This document shows, piece after piece, positions 1 through 7,424 of a stretch of DNA of 13,291 nt. The first letter of the stretch is position 1. Every line of letters begins with the position of its first letter. Position numbers and translations under genes: made by a program. Below the pieces are notes generated by a model. The model was not told where the DNA came from and made no database searches. It saw only the letters and a list, made by a program, of their open reading frames with translations. Where the stretch lies: the NCBI GenBank assembly GCA_015179045.1, contig WHUZ01000306.1, positions 1-13,291 of the forward strand, given 5' to 3'. The DNA comes from Kalaharituber pfeilii. Taxonomy: Eukaryota > Ascomycota > Pezizomycetes > Pezizales > Pezizaceae.

Positions 1-123
1 ATAGTGAGGGGAGTATTGAAGTACCAGTTGCCTTTGAGCGGTAGGGTGAGGACAGCTAGCATCGGAGGAAGCGTGATGGTGAATCCAGCAGATAATAACA
101 TAGAAGTGTCAATGGAGGAATAG
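1..123 (+). CDS. possible 3' end of a gene entering from the left edge
   Basis: Frame 1 is open from the first base for 40 codons and ends at TAG (121-123). The translated tail reads IVRGVLKYQLPLSGRV at its start and finishes with an acidic run, NNIEVSMEE. The other two plus-strand frames meet stops by position 42 or earlier. Base composition is balanced and the stretch lies in the only part of the window free of repeats, so a genuine C-terminus is plausible. A 40-codon open run can also occur by chance. I do not recognise the family and propose no function. Confidence 0.3.
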   Translation: MVRGVLKYQLPLSGRVRTASIGGSVMVNPADNNIEVSMEE

Positions 124-1000
124 GAAGAGGAAATTGGAAGGGGATAAGAGTGTACTCTCTGTCTGCCTCTTTGAGTACCTAATTCAAAGACGAAGACAGC
201 ACTTGATGAATTAATGTATGTGTTTTTGTTGGCGCATTTGTGCATATATAGGTGGGGGCGGTTGTGAAAGCGCGTGTTTGAAGCGCAAGCAATGATCAAT
301 TTCTATCAGTTACCGTGGGATGAACAAGGTTCTGGAGGATGCGAGACCGTGAAGTCATCTAATATCCTACGCAGCTTTAGAGGTTGAACACAAAGTGGTA
401 TGGGCTATTGGATTTTTTATTACCTTTTGGAGGGTGGGCGGGATGTGGAGAGACCGATAAAGAAAGGATGGGGGTGGTCAGTGGTGTCATGAGTTTGACG
501 TTTAGCTTTCCCGCTCTCCTCTCTCCCTTCCGGTCGACAGTTGATACTGGTTGCTGTTCATTTTTTACGATTCTTGATACAATATCTTTCTATTTAGCTT
601 ACACATTATCATTGTTATTACTGTTTTCGGTGTCACTTAACTAGACTGTATGCTTTTGTCTGCGTGCTGTCTCATTCTTTTTGTTCTGTTAACATCCTGT
701 TTCTTTTGTATTTCACTGCTTCGAGAACTGTTAACATTGCGTATGCAGTTGTCATGTGTCATTTGCAATCGGGAGTGTTGTTTGGGCTTCTATCTTTTTG
801 GCTTGTACTATTGTTCAGGACTTGTAACAAGATTATGTCTAACTGGTGTATTTTTGAGGTTTGGGGACATCTGTTGGGAGGTGAGAGAAGAGGGAGAGAA
901 ATGTGTGGCATGGTAGAATGGGAATATATTCTTATTTTCATTCATTTATTTATCTATTATAAATATGAGTGAATTGAGTGTGTGGCTAAATATGGATTGT
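124..1000. other. intergenic DNA, no supported gene
   Basis: About 880 bases of moderate GC that grow T-rich to the right. Open frames of 60-102 codons occur on both strands and overlap one another (384-972). Their translations are hydrophobic, low-complexity and without recognisable domains, as expected from T-rich DNA read in several frames. If the partial frame at 1-123 is real, the left part would be its 3' untranslated region. No repeat unit shared with the rest of the window was found here. Confidence 0.5.
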
Positions 1001-1561
1001 ACGTTGGATGATATATATATTTTTGATGTTCAAATATTGTTATGAAAGAACAGTTAGATAATTATTTTCTAAGCTGTATCTTACCCTGAACTAACATTTT
1101 ATTATTTTACTATCTCCCTTACCCTGAATTTTTTTAATCATATATTAATAACAAGTTATATACTTTTTCAAGATGCTTATAGAGTTGAATCCTATACTTT
1201 ATATCTTAAAATATTTTCAAGTTAAAAATTCTTATAAGATTATTAACTAATAATTTATTTTCTTATTTTCTTTAAAATAGTATTTTAATTTATTTTATAA
1301 GTTAAAAGTTAAGTTATACTATAACTTAAAAAAATAAGTTAAAGATTAATATATATAGTAAGTCATATAGTAACTCAAAAAAACTTATTTATATAATAGT
1401 ATAAAAATAAAAGTCTATATAAACTCTTCTACTTACTTCAAGTTACTAAAATAGTTTTTTAGAGTTTTTCTATTATAGCTTAGTATACTATAATAGTAGA
1501 GAAAAGTTAATTAATAGTATATATAGCTATTTAAAAAAGCTAATAAAACTCTAAATTATAT
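1001..1561. other. AT-rich, CpG-depleted RIP-like tract
   Basis: The tract is mostly A and T, rich in TpA, has essentially no CpG and has stops in every frame. It ends abruptly at 1562, where a GC-rich repeat begins. This is the signature expected of repetitive DNA mutated by fungal RIP. The original element cannot be named: I could read no motif in it. Short inverted AT stretches around 1300-1345 look like the same degeneration, not a defined structure. Confidence 0.6.
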
Positions 1562-1630
1562 ACAGGAATCGCGGCCACTCGTCGTAAGTACTGCTGGCTA
1601 CGCCTCGCGCCGGATTGAACCCAGTCGCAT
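1562..1630 (-). repeat. 69-bp GC-rich dispersed repeat, SINE-like, copy 1
   Basis: First of three near-identical copies (others at 7346-7414 and 10268-10336), beginning ACAGGAATCGCGGCC and ending CCCAGTCGCAT on the plus strand. On the minus strand it contains GGTTCAATCC (plus positions 1612-1621), a good match to the RNA polymerase III B box of tRNA-derived SINEs. The minus-strand 3' end reads GATTCCTGTATATA, and no poly-A tail is present. No A box or full cloverleaf was found, so this is either a 5'-truncated SINE or the end of a larger composite repeat. Copies 1 and 2 differ by one C/T. Confidence 0.55.
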
Positions 1631-1670
1631 CTCATGCTTCTCGGCTACAGGAAGTTTTGAGTTCCGAGTT

Positions 1671-1765
1671 GGTCGGCCGGCCTGGCCTGGCCTGACAGGC
1701 CGTGATCTGCACTGGACTGAAACCGCCTGGACCAGCCTGGACCGGCATGGACCGGCCTGATACAC
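1671..1765 (-). mobile_element. truncated end of the 19-bp-repeat TIR element, reversed
   Basis: GGCCTG-rich sequence. Positions 1695-1733 match the reverse complement of the right end of the TIR elements at 8184-8614 and 11451-11796, through ACAGGCC, TGATCTGCA and TGGACTGAAACCGCC. Only the inner part of the inverted repeat (ACAGGCC) remains, so the terminus is lost. A few degenerate GGACCGGCCTG units follow and the sequence stops where the helicase relic begins. The junction near 1765 is therefore a breakpoint that truncated both parts. Confidence 0.65.
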
Positions 1766-3105
1766 ATGAATCAGGTCAACCAGTATTCACAGCTGTTACG
1801 ACGCATAAGAGGGGGCTGTTCAACATATGATGACTATATGCTTTTAATGGAACGGGTCATTAGTACGTACGTCGTACAGTATCGGGATAAACCCTTCCGG
1901 AACCAGTGCACGAAAGGTTATTGTACGTTCAAATGCGATTCGACAATATCTAAATATCGGTACAGTTTTCGAACTGGCGAGAGTACAGCGACAACAGATA
2001 TTTTTGTTTATGGCGCAACATTATAGCACTACTGGAGACCTCGCATTAGACCTTTGGTATATGCTCAGTATTGGGGATGCTGGCAGCAGTGTACCTGGGC
2101 CCGGAATCTTTGTTTACACGAAAGGGATGCCAGTAGTGAGCGGCACGAGCTAGCTCGAGTCGAGCTGGAGGGTGAGCTCGAGCTGGCGTGGCATGAGCTC
2201 GAGCCTGGATTGATTATATACATAATATTGACAAACTAAACTAAACTAAGCTAAATTTTCATCTTTCTCACTACTATCAGCTAAATTGTGCATTTCGAAG
2301 TTGTTGGTAGGTCAGAATGAGCTCCAAGTCTCTAATTATTACCATATTAGATATTTACAGTTTATGAAACCTTGCACTGGCTAAGCATTTTAGCGAGCTG
2401 TCAAGAAAAACACAAGCATAATCTTAGCTCGTTTGAGCTCGAGCTGGCTCGGCTCGTGCCGCTCACTAGATGCCAGTAATAATCAATCAAAATGTTCATG
2501 TTATGTTGGGACTTGTGAACGGAAAAGAAGGAATTGCTATGGACATTGTTCTGGATGAGTGTTCAAGTGTTTATGCTTTGAATCAGTCTAATATTGATCT
2601 GCCAGAAATTCTTCAAGGACAGGATATATGGATCGTTGACAGGCCACCAAAGTGTCTTTTTGTACAGGTACAGGATGCTCGATTTAAGCCACTTTCAGGG
2701 TTATCGGAGGGTTTGGTGCCAGTGTATCCCCAAACCTTCACAGTACACATGCCAGATCAACTAAATAAACGAGAGAAGGTCAAAGTACGGCGGTTTCAAA
2801 TACCATGTTGCCCCGGGTTTGCAATCACTGATTATAAGGCACAAGGAAGAACATTTGACAATATTTTAGTTGACTTAGAGTCAACCAATTCATTTGGGCA
2901 ACATCGTAAGTTCACGGCGGTATATGTGGCATTATCAAGATGCCGTAGTCTAGATGGTCTCAATTTTTTGAGAGGGTTTCGACTCTTTCGAGATAAGGTT
3001 TTTTTTGCACGATCAGATGATGCTCTGTTGGATGAGATGAAGCGACTTCACAACCTGGAGCTAAAAACTAATACGCTGGATTACGAGCAATTAGGCACAA
3101 TATAG
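1766..3105 (+). pseudogene. PIF1-like helicase, C-terminal half, frameshifted and split by a MITE
   Basis: The relic encodes the second RecA-like half of a PIF1/Helitron-type superfamily 1 DNA helicase. At 1766-1903 one frame carries LLRRIRGGCSTYDDYMLLM, typical of the segment before the C-terminal domain. From 1905 the match continues in another frame (VIVRSNAIRQYLN, then IFVYTKGMPV), so one extra base near 1904 breaks the gene. A 335-bp element with its 8-bp duplication interrupts the codons after GMPV. From 2470 the frame resumes as VIINQNVHVMLGLVNGKEG, then PGFAITDYKAQGRTF (motif V-like) and YVALSRCRSLDGL (motif VI-like), ending at TAG (3103-3105). The N-terminal half with Walker A and B is absent, cut off by the repeat at 1671-1765. 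An active product is not expected. Helicases of this class occur both as Helitron parts and as solo multicopy fungal genes; no Rep nuclease domain is visible to decide. Confidence 0.85.
2134..2468. mobile_element. hAT-type MITE inside the helicase gene
   Basis: A 335-bp non-autonomous element. Its terminal inverted repeats are perfect over 17 bp: TAGTGAGCGGCACGAGC at 2134-2150 and its reverse complement at 2452-2468. It is flanked by the direct repeat GATGCCAG at 2126-2133 and 2469-2476, a perfect 8-bp target-site duplication. An 8-bp duplication and a terminus fitting the YARNG consensus (TAGTG) are hallmarks of the hAT superfamily. Just inside both ends lie repeated GAGCTCGAGC-type motifs, like the subterminal sites hAT transposases bind. 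The centre is AT-rich and encodes nothing. Skipping the element plus one duplication copy leaves the helicase codons continuous, which confirms the boundaries. Confidence 0.93.
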
Positions 3106-3194
3106 CATAGGATGGAGGTCATGAAATTACAGTAAGTGTATTTAACTAGATAATAGTGGAAATATATAAATGTTGGTACTATCGTACCCTATCT
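3106..3194. other. short spacer after the helicase relic
   Basis: About 90 bases between the helicase stop and the first satellite unit. They contain an AT-rich stretch near 3140-3172 and no recognisable motif. This spacer is the only unique DNA separating the helicase from the minisatellite block, so the end of any helicase-bearing mobile unit would have to lie here or beyond. Confidence 0.4.
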
Positions 3195-3262
3195 GAAATG
3201 GCTGCTGAAACTGCTGCCGAAATGGCTGCTGAAATGGTTACCGAAATGGCTACTGAAATGCC
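3195..3262 (-). repeat. 12-bp minisatellite, short array
   Basis: Five to six degenerate copies of GAAATGGCTRCY, the reverse complement of the GCCATTTCRGYA unit that fills 8615-8813, 9217-9480, 9621-10185 and 12060-12338. The array runs directly into the 57-bp array through the junction CCTAGGGCCGGCC. That junction recurs, inverted, at about 9205-9217 and 12052-12060, so the two arrays moved together as a block. Confidence 0.85.
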
Positions 3263-4091
3263 TAGGGCCGGCCATGCCTGTCAAATTCAGCTCATTCCAC
3301 CTCATCTTGCACCATCGGGTCGGGCCAGCTATATGTGCCAAATTCAGCTCATGCCGTCAAGTCGGGCGTGCAATTCGTGGGAAATTGAGCCAGTCTACCT
3401 CACCTCACGCCATCAGCTCAGATCTGCCATACCTGTCAAATTGAGCTCATTTTACCTCATTTCATGCTGTCCGGCCGGACCTGCCATACCTGTCAAATTC
3501 AGCTCATTCCACCTCATCCCACGCTGGCAGGTCGGGCTGCCATATAAATCAAATTCAGCTCATTCTACATCATCTCGTGCCATCGGGTCGGACCTGTCAT
3601 ATCTATCAAATTCAGCTCATGTTGCCATATCTCACACCGCCGGGTCAGGCATACCATATGTTGCAAATTCTGCTCATTCTACCTCATCTCACATCGTCGA
3701 ATAGGGCCTGCCAAACCTGTCGAGTTTAGCTCATTCTGCAGCATCTCGTGCCAGTAGGTTAGGCCCGCCATACCTGTCAAATTCAGCTCATGGTGCCTAA
3801 TCTCGCGCTATTATGTCAGGCCGGCTATACATGCCAAATTTAGCTTATTCTGCCTCATCTCGTGGGCCGGCCATACCTGTCAACCTTCTCACGCCGTCGT
3901 TAGGTTGGGTCTTCCATGCCTGTCAAATTCAGCTCACTCTACCTCATCTCATGGCGGTAGGTGGGGCCTGCTATATCTGTAAAATTGAGTTCATTCTTCT
4001 TCACCTGAGGCCGTGGGGCCGGACCTACCATATCTCTTAAATTCAACTCATTCTGCCACATCTCATGCTATCAGACCGGACCTGTCATATC
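3263..4091 (+). repeat. 57-bp satellite array, block I
   Basis: About 14 diverged units whose best-conserved parts are CCATACCTGTC, AAATTCAGCTCATTCT and a GTCGGGCC-like GC-rich end. The canonical spacing is 57 bp, measured between AAATTCAGCTC copies in the related block at 12586, 12643, 12700 and 12757. Some units are shortened. Because 57 is a multiple of three, long spurious open frames appear on both strands; I do not call them genes. The last 400 bp are repeated directly at 12794-13190 and, inverted, at about 7430-7800 and 10510-10930. Confidence 0.93.
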
Positions 4092-4204
4092 TATGTAATA
4101 AATCGGTCCGGGTCGGGTCAGGGTACAGGACCCAGGTACGGGGCGGGCAGCAGGCGCCGGGGCGATTTCACAGCAGAGGCAGAGGCAGAGGCAGAGGCAG
4201 AGGC
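4092..4204 (+). repeat. GC-rich tail and GCAGAG hexamer tract, copy 1
   Basis: After the last 57-bp unit comes a unique-looking GC-rich segment (GGTCCGGGTCGGGTCAGGG, later GGCGCCGGGGCGATTTCACAG) followed by about five GCAGAG hexamers from 4173. The same order of segment and hexamers is found at 13191-13291, where the window ends inside the tract. It therefore belongs to the duplicated block and is not a local accident. Confidence 0.85.
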
Positions 4205-4346
4205 GGTCGGAGCTATGTGATACCGAGAGGTAGATGTATTTGAAAGCTAAATACACAACTTGGGTAGAATACAAGTTCTTGCGTGGAGAGGCAAGAGAGA
4301 GGAGGGGGGAGGGCCTCTTTGTAGAAAGCCCTCGGTGGCAAATCCA
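4205..4346. other. unique spacer with a small hairpin
   Basis: No coding signal is supported. A purine-rich stretch (4284-4313) ends in an imperfect hairpin at 4309-4333: GAGGG and CTTT pair with AAAG and CCCTC around GTAG, with a three-base bulge. Its function, if any, is unknown. Confidence 0.35.
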
Positions 4347-4380
4347 AGCAAACAAGCAAACGAGCAAACAAACAAACGAA
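4347..4380 (+). repeat. AAAC/AAGC tetranucleotide tract
   Basis: A run of about eight AAAC-like tetramers (AAGCAAACAAGC, GAGCAAACAAAC) that leads straight into the next minisatellite. Confidence 0.75.
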
Positions 4381-4495
4381 GTACATGGAAAACCGAGGAA
4401 ACGACTGGAAGTACATGGAAAACCAAGGAAACGAAGTACATGGAAAACCAAGGAAACGATGGGCAGTACATGGAAGGCCAAGGAAATAACTGGAA
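4381..4495 (+). repeat. 25/30-bp minisatellite, four units
   Basis: GTACATGGAAAACC begins units at 4381, 4411, 4436 and, as GTACATGGAAGGCC, at 4466. Spacings are 30, 25 and 30 bp; the short unit lacks the CTGGA-type extension. The units are nearly identical, so the array is young. It is not seen elsewhere in the window. Confidence 0.85.
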
Positions 4496-4568
4496 GCAGG
4501 TAGAAGCGTCAGGAATATCCAGGAATGAGCTCGGCGATACCTGTCGCTGGTGGATTCTGGAGTCTTCC

Positions 4569-4662
4569 AGAAGGTTCTAGGGCTTTCCGGCAGGTTCTAC
4601 GGCTTTCCGGCAGGTTCTGGGATCCGGGTTCTTCTAGCAGATTCTGGTAGGTTCTCGGGTTC
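4569..4662 (+). repeat. 20-bp minisatellite
   Basis: AGGTTCT followed by GGCTTTCCGGC begins units at 4572 and 4592. A third AGGTTCT lies at 4612, exactly 20 bp further on. Degenerate GATTCTGG and AGGTTCTCGG remnants continue to about 4662. Confidence 0.75.
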
Positions 4663-4693
4663 AGATTGTTAAGCGATTACCGGGATGCTGGCG

Positions 4694-4755
4694 GCAGGTC
4701 TGAGCCGATGGTAGGTCTGAGCCGACGGTAGGTCTGAGCTGACATTAGGTCTTGG
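4694..4755 (+). repeat. 17-bp minisatellite
   Basis: AGGTCTGAGCCGA-type units start at 4696, 4713, 4730 and, diverged, at 4747. Spacing is exactly 17 bp. The last unit merges into the dispersed repeat that starts at 4747. Confidence 0.8.
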
Positions 4756-4827
4756 CATTTTAACCAAATTTCTTGGCAATATGACCACATTGGGACGAAA
4801 AACACTGAGCCACTTGTAACCAACTCA
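4747..4827 (+). repeat. dispersed repeat A (long form)
   Basis: Matches 10209-10267 from AGGTCTTGGCATTTT to CTTGTAACCAAC. This copy contains two successive units of about 21 bp (CTTGGCATTTTAACC and CTTGGCAATATGACC), while the other copy has one, so a small tandem duplication or deletion separates them. Other differences are mostly transitions. The element is not identified. Confidence 0.75.
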
Positions 4828-4862
4828 TCCACTCCTCAGCAAGCTGAGTTTGCTTCTGAGCA

Positions 4863-7345
4863 TATAAATATAAGTAAGTTACTAACTAGCTTATCTAGAA
4901 TCTTTTATATATATTAATTATACTACTAGATAGTACTAGTAGTTTTATCTTTTAATATAATAATTATTATAATAATTTATTTAATATAATAATTATTATA
5001 ATAAAATAATTTATAAATAATTAGTTATAATCTATAACTTTATTTTTTTTTTTATTAGAGTTTAGATCTAAAGTTTTCTAGTAAAAACTAGTAGATCTAA
5101 AGTTATATAAGTTAAATAGTTTTTTAGATAAATAAAATATAATTTAAAGTAAATAAATTTACTTATTTTAGTTTTTTAAATTATAAATAACTATACTTTT
5201 ATTAATAATTACTAAAGTTTAAAAAAACTTAATCTTTATATTATAGCTACTAGTATTAATAGTTTTAATAGCTACTATACTATTAAGTTTCTAAAAAATT
5301 TACTTATCTATTTATAGAGATTATTATGGAGGTTGACATAGTCGATAAAGAGTCTATAATCTCCTAATGAGGTAGTCATTGCTAGAATGGTCATTCTGTT
5401 AGTAGTATAATACTATTAGGAAATAATAATAAGTACTAAGTAGGAAACCTAGAGTTGATTAGGATAAGATGCTATCAGTTACCTATAGCTTGATAGAGTA
5501 AGCTACTACAAGGCTCTAATTAAAAATACTACTCCATTATCTCTAAAAGAGATAACTAGGCTAGGTTTAGTACTAGAAGAAGCTGATAAGTCTGAAACCT
5601 GATAGGTAATAGACTAGACTATATATTCAGTAGATTGGAACAAGGCCTTAGCCTCCATAGAAAGCCACTATTAGAAAAAGCACTTAGAATAGGATCTAGT
5701 AAGAGTATTTAACTTGAGCTAAATGACCTACTCTAATAGAAGCACTATTATTAGTGAAAGCTATAATACTCTTACTTAAAATTATTTCTGTATAAAAATA
5801 TATTATAAGTTTTTTATTTATATAATTGGCTATGACAAAGCACCCCTATTATAGAGATTACTAAGTTTATATTTTTTTTAAAAAAAAAAATACTAATAAA
5901 AAAGTAAAAATATTAAGATACTTCTATTAAATAAGAGAAATAATACTTAAATTTATCTTTTATTAAATAATAAATATAAATATATCTCTAATAGTAACTA
6001 TTTTATATTTCTTTTAATAATAACTTATTTTAAATAAAAGAATAATAAAGTAGTTTATTTATTATAAATATTATAGAGTATATTAGTATAAGCTATTACT
6101 AAATAACTAAATAATTTATAAAAAATAAATATAAATTATAAAATAAAATTTAGTTAAGATAATAATAAAGCTTTATATTTATTATTTAGTATTTGTATTT
6201 AATATAGTAAATTATAAGTTAGTTTGTTTATTAAAGTAAATTGAGTTTCAAGTTAATTTATTATACTATAAACTATATTTAACTTAGTTACCAAGTGAGC
6301 TAGTATAAGCTATATATATAATATAACTAAGTTAGTATAATAATATATAACTAGTACTCAGTTCTTAAATAAGTTTATAATAGAGTTAAAGAATTTTTAT
6401 TAAAGACTTATATTGACTTAGCTTATATTAATATAAATACTATTATTATTAGAATTAAATTTTAAGTTTTTATTCTTCTACTTTAGTAAGTCAAGCTTCT
6501 ATTTATATAAAATATAGTTTTTTAATATTATTAATAAAACTAGTTTAAAAAGATTTTAAAGACTTAGATTAAGTTAAATTATAATAAATATTAAGTAATA
6601 GCTTTTTATTTAATTACTTCTTACAATAAAATTTTAAGATAGAAATATAAGAACTTATTATTACTAATGTAAGCTTTTATTTAAAAATATTATTATAACT
6701 TTAATTGCTATACTAAGACTAATATTAAAGAAAAGATAAGAAAAGGTTATTATATAATAAAGAATTAGTATAATAGAAACTATTGAAAGAATTAGTAACT
6801 AAGATTACTAATCTTTATAGCTACTTACTTCTTAACTAAGAAAGCTCTACTACTACTAGCCTAACTAAGATCGAGTTAGCTAAATACTTAACTAGTAGAT
6901 CTTATAGTTAGTAGTACCTTTTGATAATACTTAGTAAGATAGTATTATAGTATAAGAATTCTTATACCTGTAACAGTACTCCTCTTCTTAGAACATATGT
7001 TCCAAGTGCCTGTTAGCTATTATTCTTTAATCTCTTTAAAAGAATATAAGCTATACAGCTTAGCATCATTGAATCTCTTACTCTGACCTTAGCAATTGAT
7101 TTGCTATAATTATACTTAAGATAATATTCCATAATATCCTGACTATAAGCTATGTCTCTAATTAGTCCTTAACATTGAAGGTATTTGGTAAGAGCTTTAC
7201 TTATTTATTATAAGACATACTACTATTTTAGTAGTGTCTTAACCCCTTGAATACTTTTTCATTTAACACCTTAGCTTGTATCTAGAATAAGTGTTAACAC
7301 TTTACGAACTTTGTAGTCTGTAGGTTGGGTCTATTTTATACCTTT
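4863..7345. other. 2.5-kb AT-rich RIP-like relic
   Basis: The tract is strongly AT-rich, TpA-rich and almost free of CpG; the few seen include GTCGAT near 5340 and ATCGAG near 6870. No open frame of useful length exists. Parts with higher complexity (5330-5760 and 6850-7340) read as former coding DNA: in some frames the breaks are nearly all TAG or TAA, which RIP produces from CAG, CAA and TGG. A decayed transposon is the simplest explanation, but I cannot name its class. The boundaries are sharp. On the left lies a small hairpin, CTCAGC/GCTGAG (4835-4848). On the right the 69-bp GC-rich repeat begins at 7346. Confidence 0.7.
7016..7168 (-). pseudogene. 51-codon open coding relic in RIP-like DNA
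   Basis: On the minus strand 51 codons stay open between TAA at 7169-7171 and TAA at 7013-7015, unusual in DNA this rich in stops. The translation includes SQDIMEYYLKYNYSK and AKVRVRDSMM. Both flanking stops are TAA, which RIP can make from CAA, and upstream and downstream codons continue sensibly in the same frame. This suggests a fragment of a former element-encoded protein. The family is not recognised. Confidence 0.3.
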
Positions 7346-7414
7346 ACAGGAATCGCGGCCACTCGTCGTAAGTACTGCTGGTTACGCCTCGCGCCGGATT
7401 GAACCCAGTCGCAT
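7346..7414 (-). repeat. 69-bp GC-rich dispersed repeat, SINE-like, copy 2
   Basis: Nearly identical to 1562-1630, with one C/T difference (GGTTACGCC for GGCTACGCC). The B-box-like sequence lies at 7396-7405 on the minus strand. As in copy 1, AT-rich DNA abuts the minus-strand 3' side. On the other side a 57-bp satellite array follows within a few bases, linked by CCAGCATTGAATTTG, which also occurs at about 10509. Confidence 0.6.
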
Positions 7415-7424
7415 TTCCAGCATT

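Noticed and set aside
384..972. Overlapping frames of 60-102 codons as small membrane proteins
   Set aside because: T-rich DNA gives hydrophobic translations. The frames overlap on both strands and show no family motif or start context.
1562..1630. tRNA gene
   Set aside because: Only the B-box-like segment fits. The bases flanking it do not pair as a T stem, and no anticodon arm or A box is visible.
2054..2239. Small gene spanning the left end of the MITE
   Set aside because: It is a shifted reading across helicase sequence and the MITE terminus; its charged GAGCTC-encoded tail is element sequence.
3156..4040. Open frames through the 57-bp array read as proteins with a CQIQLI-type repeat
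   Set aside because: The 57-bp unit equals 19 codons, so any stop-free frame persists. Similar frames exist on both strands, and none has a domain.
4071..4580. Short proteins on either strand across the hexamer and 25/30-bp repeats
   Set aside because: Low-complexity translations (repeated LCLCLC or KPRKR types) come from the minisatellites and overlap in many frames.
4863..7345. Mitochondrial DNA insertion, suggested by AT content
   Set aside because: No mitochondrial gene or intron motif is readable. TpA excess, CpG loss and TAG/TAA breaks fit RIP better, though this was judged by eye.
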